A model generated the notes under the pieces. That model saw only the letters and a program-made list of their open reading frames with translations, was not told where the DNA came from and searched no databases. A DNA stretch of 64,000 nucleotides from Dickeya lacustris (GTDB taxonomy: Bacteria > Pseudomonadota > Gammaproteobacteria > Enterobacterales > Enterobacteriaceae). Shown here piece by piece: positions 36,568 to 45,291 of the stretch (position 1 is the stretch's first letter; each line of letters opens with the position of its first letter). Location: NCBI RefSeq assembly GCF_029635795.1, contig NZ_CP114280.1, forward strand, positions 1,984,001 to 2,048,000, given 5' to 3'. Made by a program: the position numbers and the translations under genes.

Positions 36568-37820
36568 ATACCGCGATAGACACCGCCTGGCAGTTGGCCA
36601 GAGAACGTTATGCGCGACTCAATGTGGATGTGGATGCCGCACTGCGTCAGTTAGACAGTATCCCGGTGTCAATGCACTGCTGGCAAGGGGATGACGTTGC
36701 AGGCTTTGAACATAATGGTGGCGCATTGACCGGCGGCATTCAGGCAACCGGCAACTATCCGGGTAAAGCCCGTAACGCCACCGAGCTGCGGGCCGACCTG
36801 GAACTGGCATTTCGGCTGATCCCCGGGCCAAAACGCCTTAATCTGCACGCGATTTATCTGGAGTCAGACACACCGGTTGCGCGTAACGCCATCGAACCGG
36901 AACACTTTCGCCACTGGGTTGAATGGGCGAAAACGCACCAGTTAGGGCTGGATTTTAACCCTTCTTGTTTTTCACATCCGCTCAGTAGCGACGGTTTTAC
37001 CTTGTCCCACCCGGATGAAAACGTGCGCCGTTTCTGGATTGAGCACTGTCAGGCCAGCCGCCGCATCTCGGCCTGGTTCGGCAAAGAATTGGGCACTGCG
37101 TCAGTCATGAATATTTGGATACCGGATGGCATGAAAGACCTGACGGTAGACCGGCTGGCCTTCCGCCAACGGCTGCTGGACTCGCTGGATGAGGTTATCG
37201 CTGAAAAACTCGACCCGGCCCACCACATTGATGCGGTAGAAAGTAAGTTGTTTGGCATCGGTGCCGAGAGTTTCACCGTTGGTTCCAATGAATTCTATAT
37301 GGGCTATGCCGCCAGCCGCCAAACCGCGCTGTGTCTGGATGCCGGTCACTTCCACCCAACCGAGGTGATTTCCGACAAAATTTCCAGCGCCAGCCTGTTC
37401 GTGCCGCGTCTGTTGCTGCATGTCAGCCGCCCGGTACGCTGGGACAGCGATCACGTCGTGCTGCTTGACGATGAAACACAGGCGATTGCCCATGAAATTG
37501 TGCGCCATCAACTGTTTAACCGGGTACACATCGGTCTGGATTTCTTCGATGCCTCGATTAACCGCATCGCAGCCTGGGTCATCGGCACCCGCAACATGAA
37601 AAAAGCGCTGTTACGCGCCTTGCTTGAACCTACCGCCATTCTGCGTGAGCTGGAGCAAAACGGCGACTACACCGCGCGTCTGGCGCTGCTGGAAGAGCAA
37701 AAATCACTGCCCTGGCAGGCCGTGTGGGAACACTACTGCCTGCAACAGGATGTCATGCCTGGTGGTGAATGGCTGCAAGCCGTTCGTGATTATGAAAATA
37801 CCGTTCTCTGTCAACGTTAA
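36564..37820 (+). CDS. rhaA: L-rhamnose isomerase
   Basis: Metal-dependent conversion of L-rhamnose to L-rhamnulose. 418 residues (E. coli 419), intact. Recognised from the N-terminal [53 protein letters not shown] (metal-site region) and [12 protein letters not shown] (metal ligands). Overlaps rhaB by 4 bp; rhaD follows after 9 bp. Confidence 0.97.
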   Translation: MNTAIDTAWQLARERYARLNVDVDAALRQLDSIPVSMHCWQGDDVAGFEHNGGALTGGIQATGNYPGKARNATELRADLELAFRLIPGPKRLNLHAIYLESDTPVARNAIEPEHFRHWVEWAKTHQLGLDFNPSCFSHPLSSDGFTLSHPDENVRRFWIEHCQASRRISAWFGKELGTASVMNIWIPDGMKDLTVDRLAFRQRLLDSLDEVIAEKLDPAHHIDAVESKLFGIGAESFTVGSNEFYMGYAASRQTALCLDAGHFHPTEVISDKISSASLFVPRLLLHVSRPVRWDSDHVVLLDDETQAIAHEIVRHQLFNRVHIGLDFFDASINRIAAWVIGTRNMKKALLRALLEPTAILRELEQNGDYTARLALLEEQKSLPWQAVWEHYCLQQDVMPGGEWLQAVRDYENTVLCQR

Positions 37821-37829
37821 GGATTTAGC

Positions 37830-38717
37830 ATGCAATCAATAGTTTCCTCCTGGTTTGTACAGGGAATGATCAAAGCCACCAGCGATATGTGGTTAAAAGG
37901 TTGGGATGAGCGTAACGGCGGCAACATCAGCCTGCGCCTTGAGCAGTCAGATGTGACGCCGTTTGAGAGTGATTTTTACCCTCAGCCGCGCCACGAAGCG
38001 CTGTCGCAACCGATGCCGCAACTGGCAAACCAGTGGTTTATCGTCACCGGATCGGGCAAATTCTTTCGCAATGTCCAGTTAGACCCGGCGGATAATTTGG
38101 TGTTACTGCAAGTTGACCACGATGGCGCGGGCTACCGCATTTTCTGGGGGCTGTGCAATGGCGGGCTGCCGACATCCGAACTGGCTGCACACTTTCAGTC
38201 ACACTGTGTGCGCATTGATGTGAGCGGCGGGCGCGATCGCGTCATCATGCATTGCCACGCCACCAACCTGATTGCCCTGAGTTATGTGCTGGAACTCAAC
38301 AGCGCTGCATTCACCCGTGAATTATGGGAAGGCAGCACCGAGTGCCTGGTGGTCTTTCCTGATGGCGTGGGTATTGTACCGTGGATGGTGCCCGGTACGG
38401 ATGCCATCGGCACCGCAACGGCAGAACAGATGCAACACCACTCGCTGGTACTGTGGCCGTTCCACGGTATTTTCGGCACGGGCCCATCGCTGGATGACGC
38501 CTTTGGCCTGATCGACACAGCGGAAAAATCCGCTGAAGTGATGGTAAAAGTGCGCTCAATGGGTGAAAAAAAACAGACTATCGCCACCGAAGAGTTAATT
38601 TGCCCTTGGCCAGCGTTTTGGCGTGACACCGATGGAAGCCGCATTAAAATACGGCGAGTAACAACGGCGTTAATCGGTTCAGGATGCCGTGTCGGTCGCG
38701 GTAATTGTGGGTTGTAA
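37830..38717 (+). CDS. rhaD: Rhamnulose-1-phosphate aldolase RhaD with frameshifted C-terminus
   Basis: Class II aldolase splitting L-rhamnulose 1-phosphate to DHAP and L-lactaldehyde. Zinc site and active-site segments are present ([29 protein letters not shown]). The C-terminal end as read ([14 protein letters not shown]... to 38717) does not match the family. One extra T in the TTT at 38599-38601 accounts for this: without it the frame reads [22 protein letters not shown] and stops at 38661, giving 276 residues (E. coli 274). The last ~25 residues are therefore altered or missing in this sequence. Third gene of rhaBAD. Confidence 0.93.
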   Translation: MQSIVSSWFVQGMIKATSDMWLKGWDERNGGNISLRLEQSDVTPFESDFYPQPRHEALSQPMPQLANQWFIVTGSGKFFRNVQLDPADNLVLLQVDHDGAGYRIFWGLCNGGLPTSELAAHFQSHCVRIDVSGGRDRVIMHCHATNLIALSYVLELNSAAFTRELWEGSTECLVVFPDGVGIVPWMVPGTDAIGTATAEQMQHHSLVLWPFHGIFGTGPSLDDAFGLIDTAEKSAEVMVKVRSMGEKKQTIATEELICPWPAFWRDTDGSRIKIRRVTTALIGSGCRVGRGNCGL

Positions 38718-38837
38718 TGGTGAAATCCCACACACGACAGCCTCGACATGGCAAACAGGGATGTGCCGTCAACCTGGCATCACGCGAATGGATACATGAC
38801 AACCACAACAGGACAGCTACAACAGGACAACCGAGCA

Positions 38838-39152
38838 ATGTTAAGAAAAGCCTTTGTAATGCAGGTCTTCCCTGACTGCCATGAGGAATATCAGCGCAGG
38901 CACAATCCGATATGGCCTGAGCTGGAAACCGTATTAAAAGCGCACGGCGCTCATCACTACAGTATTTTTCTCGACCCGACGCGCCACCTGCTGTTCGGTT
39001 ATGTGGAAATCGAATCGGAAGAGCGCTGGAATGCGATTGCGCAAACCGAGGTTTGCCAACGCTGGTGGCACCATATGAAAGACCTGATGCCCGCCAATGC
39101 AGATAACAGCCCGGTCAGCACTGAACTCAAACAGGTATTTTGGCTGGAATAA
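38838..39152 (+). CDS. rhaM: L-rhamnose mutarotase
   Basis: Interconverts alpha and beta anomers of L-rhamnose, feeding RhaA. 104 residues, the family length. Conserved elements: [42 protein letters not shown], and the WWHHMKDLM segment near the end. Start ATG 38838; the upstream open frame has no ribosome-binding site. Last gene of the rha operon; a 14-bp direct duplication (ACAACAGGACA...) lies just before it. Confidence 0.95.
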   Translation: MLRKAFVMQVFPDCHEEYQRRHNPIWPELETVLKAHGAHHYSIFLDPTRHLLFGYVEIESEERWNAIAQTEVCQRWWHHMKDLMPANADNSPVSTELKQVFWLE

Positions 39153-39559
39153 GCGCCCGGCAGGGCAACCTGCCATTTCCTGGCGAAGAGTAATCATACT
39201 CATGATATGCACCTCAGCCATCGCCCGCCATGCTCACGGCAGCGATGATTACGCCAGTGATTGATGGGCACATTAATCGTTAGTGCGATAAATATTTTCC
39301 TGGTAGGAAAAAAGAAAAAAACGACGCAGTAAAAATCTCAGTATCTTCAATAAAAACAGAAGATTAACGAATCACACCCACCGCAAAAAAGTCAAAAATA
39401 CAGCAAAGTACAAAAATCTCACGCCAGAATCACAAAAACACATTTCAGAAATAAAAAAACATTTTACCAAAATGATGACTTGCTCTCATGCGAGCCGTAA
39501 ATTTTTGCACTATTCTGCCGTTACTAAAGACACTTTCCCTCCCAGAAAAGAAAACAACT
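39153..39559. other. Intergenic region between rhaM and the second chemoreceptor
   Basis: About 407 bp. A short hairpin (GGCAGG-gcaa-CCTGCC, 39159-39174) follows rhaM and may end the rha transcript. The middle is A-rich, and the right end carries a sigma-28 promoter. No gene seen. Confidence 0.5.
39498..39524 (+). promoter_or_regulatory. Sigma-28 (FliA) promoter of the second chemoreceptor
   Basis: TAAA (39498-39501), exactly 15 bases, then GCCGTTAC (39517-39524; consensus GCCGATAA). It lies 36 bp upstream of the MCP start codon. Confidence 0.75.
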
Positions 39560-41158
39560 ATGAAGAAATTTTCGCAATTAACCGTTTTCGCCAAGCTCCT
39601 GTCCGGGTTCTCGGTTCTCATTGCCATGATGCTAGTGCTTGGCGTCGTCGCGATTTATCAGCTTAATTCCAGCAATGACAATATTGGTCATTTCAAAAAT
39701 GATCGCATGCCGGGCCTGCGTTACGCGCTGGAAATGCGCGGCGTACTGTCTGAAATTCGACTGCAGCAGGTGCAATACATCGCCTCGAAAACCCCGCAGG
39801 AAGTCGAAGGGCACCGCGTAGAGTTGCTGCAAAATCAGGATATTTTTCTCAATGCACAGGCTAACTATGCCAAATTGCTGAAAAATGCACCGCAGGATAA
39901 ACAAGCGCTGTTTAATCAAGTGGTCGATAACTTCAAGAACTTCGTTGATGTTAACGTCAAGGTGATTGATGCCGTTAACGGTGGCCGTCTGGATGAGGCC
40001 AGCAAAATCAGCGGTGCAGTCTCCTCTAAATACCGTACTCAGTTGATGAAAGATTTGGCGCAGTTGGTGAACAGCGAAATTGTAGCCGGAGAAGAAGCCG
40101 GTGCAGTTTCGGAAAAAGGCTACCAGAGCGCCTTATATGTGCTGTGTGGCCTGCTGGTGCTGGCGCTGATCGCCACCATCGTCATTGCCACCATGATTGC
40201 GCGTAACCTGTCTCGTCAGTTGGGTGGTGAACCCACTTACGCGGCCGCCATCATGCATGAGGTGGCATCCGGCAACCTGAGCGTACCTATCGAACTGCGC
40301 GCAGGCGACACCACCAGCCTGCTGGCAACCATCAAATTCATGAACGACAGACTGGCCGAAACCATTCACAGCATCGTCGAGGGCAGTGAATCGATGTCTC
40401 AGGTGGCCGACGAAATTGCACAGGGAAATAATGACCTGTCGCAGCGTACCGAAGAGCAGGCCGCATCACTGGTGCAGACCTCCTCTAACATGCAGCAGAT
40501 CACCGAAACGGTGAAACGTAACGCCGAGAATGCGCATCAGGCCAGTGAGCTGGCGCGCCAGACCTCACAAACAGCGGTGCATGGCGGCAATGTCGTGGAT
40601 GACATGCTCAAGCGTATGCATGAAATCTCCGACAGTTCGCAGAAAATTGTCGATATTATTGCCGTGATCGAAGGTATTGCCTTCCAGACCAACATACTGG
40701 CGCTGAACGCTGCCGTTGAAGCCGCACGCGCCGGGGAACAAGGGAAAGGCTTTGCCGTGGTAGCCGGTGAAGTTCGCAACCTGGCGCAAAAGAGCGCCAA
40801 CGCCGCAAAAGAGATCAAAACCCTTATCGAAGGCACGGTGGAGAAAATCACCGACGGCTCGCGTCATGCCGATACCGCCAGCCATGCCATGGATGAAATT
40901 GTCAGCTCTGTTACCAAAGTGACAGACATTGTTGCTGAAATCTCGATGGCATCCACCGAGCAGCATCAGGGCATTCGTGAAATCGGCGTCGCGATTGAAC
41001 AGATGGACCGGGTGACTCAGCAGAATGCGACGCTGGTCGAAGAAGCGGCGACTGCTGCGCAGTCAATGACTGAGCAAAGCGAGCAGCTGCGTGACTCGGT
41101 GCGTATCTTCCAGTTGAAAAGCACCAATAACAGCTCATCCAGGCTGCGCCTTAATTAA
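39560..41158 (+). CDS. Methyl-accepting chemotaxis protein
   Basis: Chemoreceptor of 532 residues. First membrane helix about 10-32 (LLSGFSVLIAMMLVLGVVAIYQL), a four-helix-bundle periplasmic domain, second helix about 190-212 (ALYVLCGLLVLALIATIVIATMI), HAMP, then the signalling domain with IAFQTNILALNAAVEAARAGEQGKGFAVV. It lacks a C-terminal CheR-binding pentapeptide (it ends ...SSSRLRLN), unlike the receptor at 6756, so it is probably a low-abundance type needing help for adaptation. ATG at 39560. Sigma-28 promoter upstream, terminator downstream. Ligand unknown. Confidence 0.95.
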   Translation: MKKFSQLTVFAKLLSGFSVLIAMMLVLGVVAIYQLNSSNDNIGHFKNDRMPGLRYALEMRGVLSEIRLQQVQYIASKTPQEVEGHRVELLQNQDIFLNAQANYAKLLKNAPQDKQALFNQVVDNFKNFVDVNVKVIDAVNGGRLDEASKISGAVSSKYRTQLMKDLAQLVNSEIVAGEEAGAVSEKGYQSALYVLCGLLVLALIATIVIATMIARNLSRQLGGEPTYAAAIMHEVASGNLSVPIELRAGDTTSLLATIKFMNDRLAETIHSIVEGSESMSQVADEIAQGNNDLSQRTEEQAASLVQTSSNMQQITETVKRNAENAHQASELARQTSQTAVHGGNVVDDMLKRMHEISDSSQKIVDIIAVIEGIAFQTNILALNAAVEAARAGEQGKGFAVVAGEVRNLAQKSANAAKEIKTLIEGTVEKITDGSRHADTASHAMDEIVSSVTKVTDIVAEISMASTEQHQGIREIGVAIEQMDRVTQQNATLVEEAATAAQSMTEQSEQLRDSVRIFQLKSTNNSSSRLRLN

Positions 41159-41188
41159 GCGATAGCCTCGCTACCGGGTATTTATGCT

Positions 41189-41221
41189 AAAGGCCGGGTC
41201 ATTGACCCGGCCTTTATTTTT
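41189..41221 (+). terminator. Intrinsic terminator after the chemoreceptor gene
   Basis: AAAGGCCGGGTC-ATT-GACCCGGCCTTT followed by ATTTTT; 31 bp after the MCP stop and 49 bp before the convergent regulator gene. Confidence 0.95.
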
Positions 41222-41269
41222 ACACCCCAGGTTCCTGCTGGCTGGTCGCCTAAACGATCAACGTTTATT

Positions 41270-42082
41270 TCAGGCGACGGACTGTTGCTGTAGCGCAAGC
41301 GACAACGCCTGCGCCGTCTGGCGTAATGGCTCCAGCAGCCTCGCTTCACCGACTTGCCGCAATTTCACCGCCGACATGGACAGCGAGATAGCATATTGCA
41401 CCTTATGGTGGGCATCGAGCACCGGCGCGGCAATACAGAACACGCCAGCCTCATGTTCTTCTCTGTCAAACGCGACCCCTTGCTGGCGCACCCATTCCAG
41501 TTCCTGGTTCATTCGCGCCTGCTCGGTAATGGTATAGGGCGTGAGCTTGCGTAAATTCGGCTGCTGGCGCTGCCAGTAAGACAAAAATGCGCCCGGCACG
41601 TCATCTGCCAGAAAAAGCTTGCCCATCGCGGAGCTAAACAGCGTCATCTGTTGACCAAGGTAGGCGCGGGTACGGAGCATACCGGTCGTCGGCTCAAGCT
41701 TATGGATTAAAATGCAGTGATCGCCATCGCGTAGCGAGAAATTCACCGTTTCCCCCGTCGTGGCATTGAGCCGCTGCAACAGCGGCACCGCTTGCCTGAT
41801 GACCTCAGGAGGAGCCAGAGACTTTTGCCCGACGGCAATAAACTTGGTGGTCAAACGATAACTGCCCGCCGCTGGCGCCGGGGTAACGTAGCCGCACGCC
41901 TGCAACCCTTGTAGTAAGCGGTGTACCGTACTTTTATTCAGATTGGACAATTCAGCCAGATGCGCCAACGGGCACCCGTTCGGGTAATTGCTCAGAATAT
42001 CGATAAGCAGAAACCCTCTCACCAAACTCTGATTGCCGGAAGCTTTATCCTGGCAGGTACTTTCCCTTGTTTGCGCTCTCAT
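41270..42082 (-). CDS. yiaJ: IclR-family repressor YiaJ (PlaR)
   Basis: Transcriptional regulator of 270 residues. N-terminal winged helix (PNGCPLAHLAELSNLNKSTVHRLLQGLQACGYV), nearly identical in pattern to E. coli YiaJ, which represses the yiaK-S genes for 2,3-diketo-L-gulonate/ascorbate-related catabolism and is called PlaR in Dickeya. C-terminal effector domain with LEPTTGMLRTRAYLGQQM. Start ATG 42082, with GAGGCGAGC upstream. No yia-type catabolic genes lie in this window, so the regulator seems separated from its usual targets here. Confidence 0.9.
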   Translation of the reverse strand: MRAQTRESTCQDKASGNQSLVRGFLLIDILSNYPNGCPLAHLAELSNLNKSTVHRLLQGLQACGYVTPAPAAGSYRLTTKFIAVGQKSLAPPEVIRQAVPLLQRLNATTGETVNFSLRDGDHCILIHKLEPTTGMLRTRAYLGQQMTLFSSAMGKLFLADDVPGAFLSYWQRQQPNLRKLTPYTITEQARMNQELEWVRQQGVAFDREEHEAGVFCIAAPVLDAHHKVQYAISLSMSAVKLRQVGEARLLEPLRQTAQALSLALQQQSVA

Positions 42083-42683
42083 GCTCGCCTCTTCCCGACC
42101 CCAAACAAACGCTTATCGATAACATGATTTCGTATTAAATGACGTGATCTTGCGCCACTCTGCCAGGGAAAATTTACACGCTGTTATCTACCTCATATTC
42201 CAGCGGATAGCGCGCGCCGGGCAGCGGCGCGTCTGGCCATGGCGGTTTGCCCATGTGTTACGGTGAACCCGACACCCCATCGCCAAACGGATACAACGGC
42301 TGTCATGTCATTCGATATTATGTTGAAAACACGATTTGGCTCGCTGGCAATAAATGCGGTAGCCATTAAATAAACATTTACATTAGAGACATCACAACAC
42401 TATATTTAGCCTGTTCTGTTTTTTGGCGACGTTTATTTTTCATTTATGTTTACGTCATTTTTTTAATTTACAAAACATGGCCTGATATATTTCTCACTCT
42501 GAATAACCAAGTGACTTTAATGCTACGGCGTTGCCCTATGCGGAAACGGCCTATTGTCGTAATAACCCAGCCAGCGTAATAGCATGATAAATCGGCACAG
42601 TACAGCGCCTATCCAACAGTGCGCTTAACAGCATTTTCTTGTGCAACTTGCAGAATGCCAGAGATATCGGGGGTATTTATTCA
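42083..42683. other. Long intergenic region
   Basis: About 600 bp between yiaJ and the MFS gene. The right half is AT-rich. On the minus strand about 42178-42258 a 26-codon frame (MGKPPWPDAPLPGARYPLEY...) reads like the C-terminal end of a lost protein; I cannot name it. A relic of the genes that once followed yiaJ is possible. Otherwise nothing is recognised. Confidence 0.35.
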
Positions 42684-43916
42684 ATGAACCCTTTGCTGCT
42701 TTTCTTTCTTGCTTTGGTCTTTATTGCCGATGGCCTGATGGTATTTCTTATTCCCGTCATGGTGTATGCAGAAACCCATAGTATGAGCTATTCCGGCCTC
42801 TCTTATGCATTATGGTGGCTGCCGCGTATCGTGCTAATCCCGGCGCTGGGGTCACTGATTGATCGTTTGGGTATTCGTCCGGTATCCATCGCCTCTGATG
42901 CGACCAAAGCCTTTGGCTGCCTGCTGCTATGCCTGGTGCTGAACTTTGCAGACCAACCGCTGACCCTGAGTATTGCCGCCGGTCTGCTCGGCGCCTGCAT
43001 TTCAATCGGTAATGCCCAGACGCTAACCGCCATGGAAAAATTGATTGCATTACGCAGTCAGCAACTGGATCGGGATGCCAATCTGCTCACCCGACTGGAT
43101 CTGCTCGGTATGGTATTTGGGCCGGTTATCGGTATGCTGCTATACGAATACAGTTTCATTACGTTATTGTATATCGCTGCAACGCTCTATTTATGCAACG
43201 CCTATTATTTTCTAACCTCTCGGCTGTTTACTTACACATCAGAATATTCACACGATAATAAAGAAAACACAGCCTATTTAGCATCTAATTATCTTATGAC
43301 TTCGTTATCGATGCTAAAACGCCCATTTATTATTTTGATGATTTTGCTGGCAATGGGAAATAACCTGTTTGATGGGTTAGTTGAATCCAGCGGGGCGGCA
43401 TTAATTGAACAATATATGGGCTTGTCAGTAAAATATTTTGGCTTTATCGATTTGTGTGCCGGTGTCGCAGGCTTTTTATCTACACTCTTGTACGCCAGCG
43501 CGCTAAAACACCTGAGCCGTGAACGTTTGCTGGCTCTGGGGCTCATTTTCATTGTCGCGTCATCGTTGTTACTCACCCGTTCACTCACACAGCCAGTGCT
43601 CTTTATCAGTTGCTATGCGCTTGGCATTATCGGCAAGGTTTTTACCGGCAACATCATGCGCAGCCTGCGATTAAGGCTAATCCCGACCGACCGGCTGGCC
43701 AGCGTCTCTTCGCTGATAATGATGCTTAACCAGTCGGTTTTGCCGCTGGCGGGAGGGATGCTCTTTTTCTGCGAGTATTACCGTTGGCCATTAATGTATT
43801 GTCTGTATTTCGCCATCGCGCTCTCTTTGCTGGCGGGGATAGGGTTGCTGATTGGCCTGCGGCGAAAATCAGTTGCACAGTCACTCTGCGCCACCCAGCC
43901 AGACCATGCGGCATAA
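42684..43916 (+). CDS. MFS transporter
   Basis: Integral membrane protein of 410 residues with about 12 hydrophobic segments. N-terminal FLALVFIADGLMVFLIPVMVYAETHS, then the MFS loop between helices 2 and 3 (LIDRLGIRPVSIASD). It resembles drug/unknown-substrate MFS members with a YqgE/MdtH-like architecture; the substrate cannot be told. Start chosen at ATG 42684 (MNPLLLFF); an upstream open extension is poor. Codon use is slightly AT-richer in the middle, as in the flanking DNA. Single gene. Confidence 0.85.
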   Translation: MNPLLLFFLALVFIADGLMVFLIPVMVYAETHSMSYSGLSYALWWLPRIVLIPALGSLIDRLGIRPVSIASDATKAFGCLLLCLVLNFADQPLTLSIAAGLLGACISIGNAQTLTAMEKLIALRSQQLDRDANLLTRLDLLGMVFGPVIGMLLYEYSFITLLYIAATLYLCNAYYFLTSRLFTYTSEYSHDNKENTAYLASNYLMTSLSMLKRPFIILMILLAMGNNLFDGLVESSGAALIEQYMGLSVKYFGFIDLCAGVAGFLSTLLYASALKHLSRERLLALGLIFIVASSLLLTRSLTQPVLFISCYALGIIGKVFTGNIMRSLRLRLIPTDRLASVSSLIMMLNQSVLPLAGGMLFFCEYYRWPLMYCLYFAIALSLLAGIGLLIGLRRKSVAQSLCATQPDHAA

Positions 43917-44294
43917 GACAGGCGGCCTGAGCGTGTCAATCTATGTCCAGGCGTATAAAAACGTTATCCCGACGCCCTCACCCAGCCAGAATGTCATGCG
44001 GGCTCCCACAGGAGCCCGCACGCAAGCAAGACACCGTCGGTGCTCTGCCCATCGCATTAGTACCAAAAATAAATCATTACAAATGACAAAATAACACCAG
44101 TAAACCACATGGCAACATGCCACCCAGCGCTACGTTTGGTTACGAATCGATCATCGCCAGCCCTCACGCTTTACGTTACATACGGTGTGTTGCGTGCAAT
44201 GACGTGGTATTGCCTGCCGTCGCAGGCCGCTATTCGTTGCCCGGCAATACAGATTTTTTCCTGAAAAAACGCCCTTTTATCATCTGGAGAGACC
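43917..44294. other. Intergenic region with a strong hairpin
   Basis: About 378 bp between the MFS gene and the chorismate mutase gene. It contains a perfect 10-bp hairpin at 43997-44020 (TGCGGGCTCC-caca-GGAGCCCGCA) without a T-run, probably a 3' end structure of the MFS transcript. No gene seen. Confidence 0.6.
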
Positions 44295-44825
44295 ATGTTA
44301 CGGACAATATGCCTTGCCGCCTGCCTGATAAGCACCAGTGTGCTGGCCGCACAGAGCCACGATCTGGCTGCGCAGGTCAATCAACGCCTTAGCTACATGA
44401 AGGATGTCGCAGGTTACAAAGCCGCTCACCATTTAGCCATTGAAGATTTACAGCAGGAGGAGAACGTACTGAAAGCCAGCCGTCAGCAAGCCACACAGTA
44501 CGGGCTGGATGCCGATTCCGTGACGCCGTTTATTCAGGCACAAATGGATGCGGCGAAAGCCATTCAGTATCGCTATCGCGCGGACTGGCTCGCCACGCCG
44601 GAAACAAACTGGCAGCCCCGTCCGTTAGACGAGGTTCGGGCCAGCATCGCCACACTGAACGCCGCCCTGCTACAGCAACTGGCTGAGACACTGCGCCAGC
44701 AAGGAGGGACTCTCAGCCAACTGAATCACAAGGCGTTTCTCCACGCCGTGACGCAAAAACACCTGTCTGAACAGGACAAGGAACGGCTGTTCTCGACGCT
44801 CAAACAGGCCACATTGCAAAAATAA
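44295..44825 (+). CDS. Exported chorismate mutase (gamma-class AroQ)
   Basis: Converts chorismate to prephenate in the periplasm or outside the cell. 176 residues. Signal peptide MLRTICLAACLISTSVLA, cleaved before AQSHDL. The all-helical AroQ catalytic core has conserved segments RLSYMKDVAGYKA, AIEDLQQEENVLKASRQQATQYGL and FIQAQMDAAKAIQYRYRADW (the last is a hallmark of the exported class). The C-terminal helices complete the chain. GGAGAGACC precedes the ATG. Exported mutases of this class occur in Erwinia, Salmonella and plant-associated pathogens and are candidates for interfering with host aromatic metabolism. No other shikimate genes are nearby. Confidence 0.92.
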   Translation: MLRTICLAACLISTSVLAAQSHDLAAQVNQRLSYMKDVAGYKAAHHLAIEDLQQEENVLKASRQQATQYGLDADSVTPFIQAQMDAAKAIQYRYRADWLATPETNWQPRPLDEVRASIATLNAALLQQLAETLRQQGGTLSQLNHKAFLHAVTQKHLSEQDKERLFSTLKQATLQK

Positions 44826-45291
44826 CCTGCTCAGTGCGCTCACGTGGCGCACTGTGACGCCAGGCTCGCATGAGACAAACGCCTGCTGACGTATCCTGAT
44901 GACAGGCTGATTGATGCTACGCATAATTTTTTATGCGAATAACGCAAAACCTATTATCCCAAATAACATTATCCAAACCGGTGAGTGAATAATATCACTC
45001 ATATAATTACATCTTTCAGAAAAATAAAAAACCAACGCATACAACTCGTTATCATTTTCTGACAAAGACAGTTTTATAAAAACTTGTATTACCAAAATGA
45101 AATTCTACACTCATAAAACCAGAACAATATTAAGGCCTGAAATCACCATGCATTAATTAGCGTAAAAATACATTCAACATAACCTCTTCACTCAATAAAA
45201 ATGGCCAATACCGCCATTAACACGTATTGAAATAACTACCACCCGGCACGATATCGGGTGAATAAAAATATAGTCAAAAAAGGAGCGCAAC
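44826..45291. other. AT-rich region upstream of the lectin-fusion gene
   Basis: About 466 bp, much lower in GC than the flanks. No ORF or RNA gene recognised. The AT-richness matches the kind of DNA silenced by H-NS and hints that the next gene arrived by transfer. Ends with AAAAAAGGAGCGCAAC before the start. Confidence 0.5.

Noticed and set aside
42757..43050. Minus-strand ORFs inside the MFS gene
   Set aside because: Shadow frames of a clear 12-helix MFS protein.
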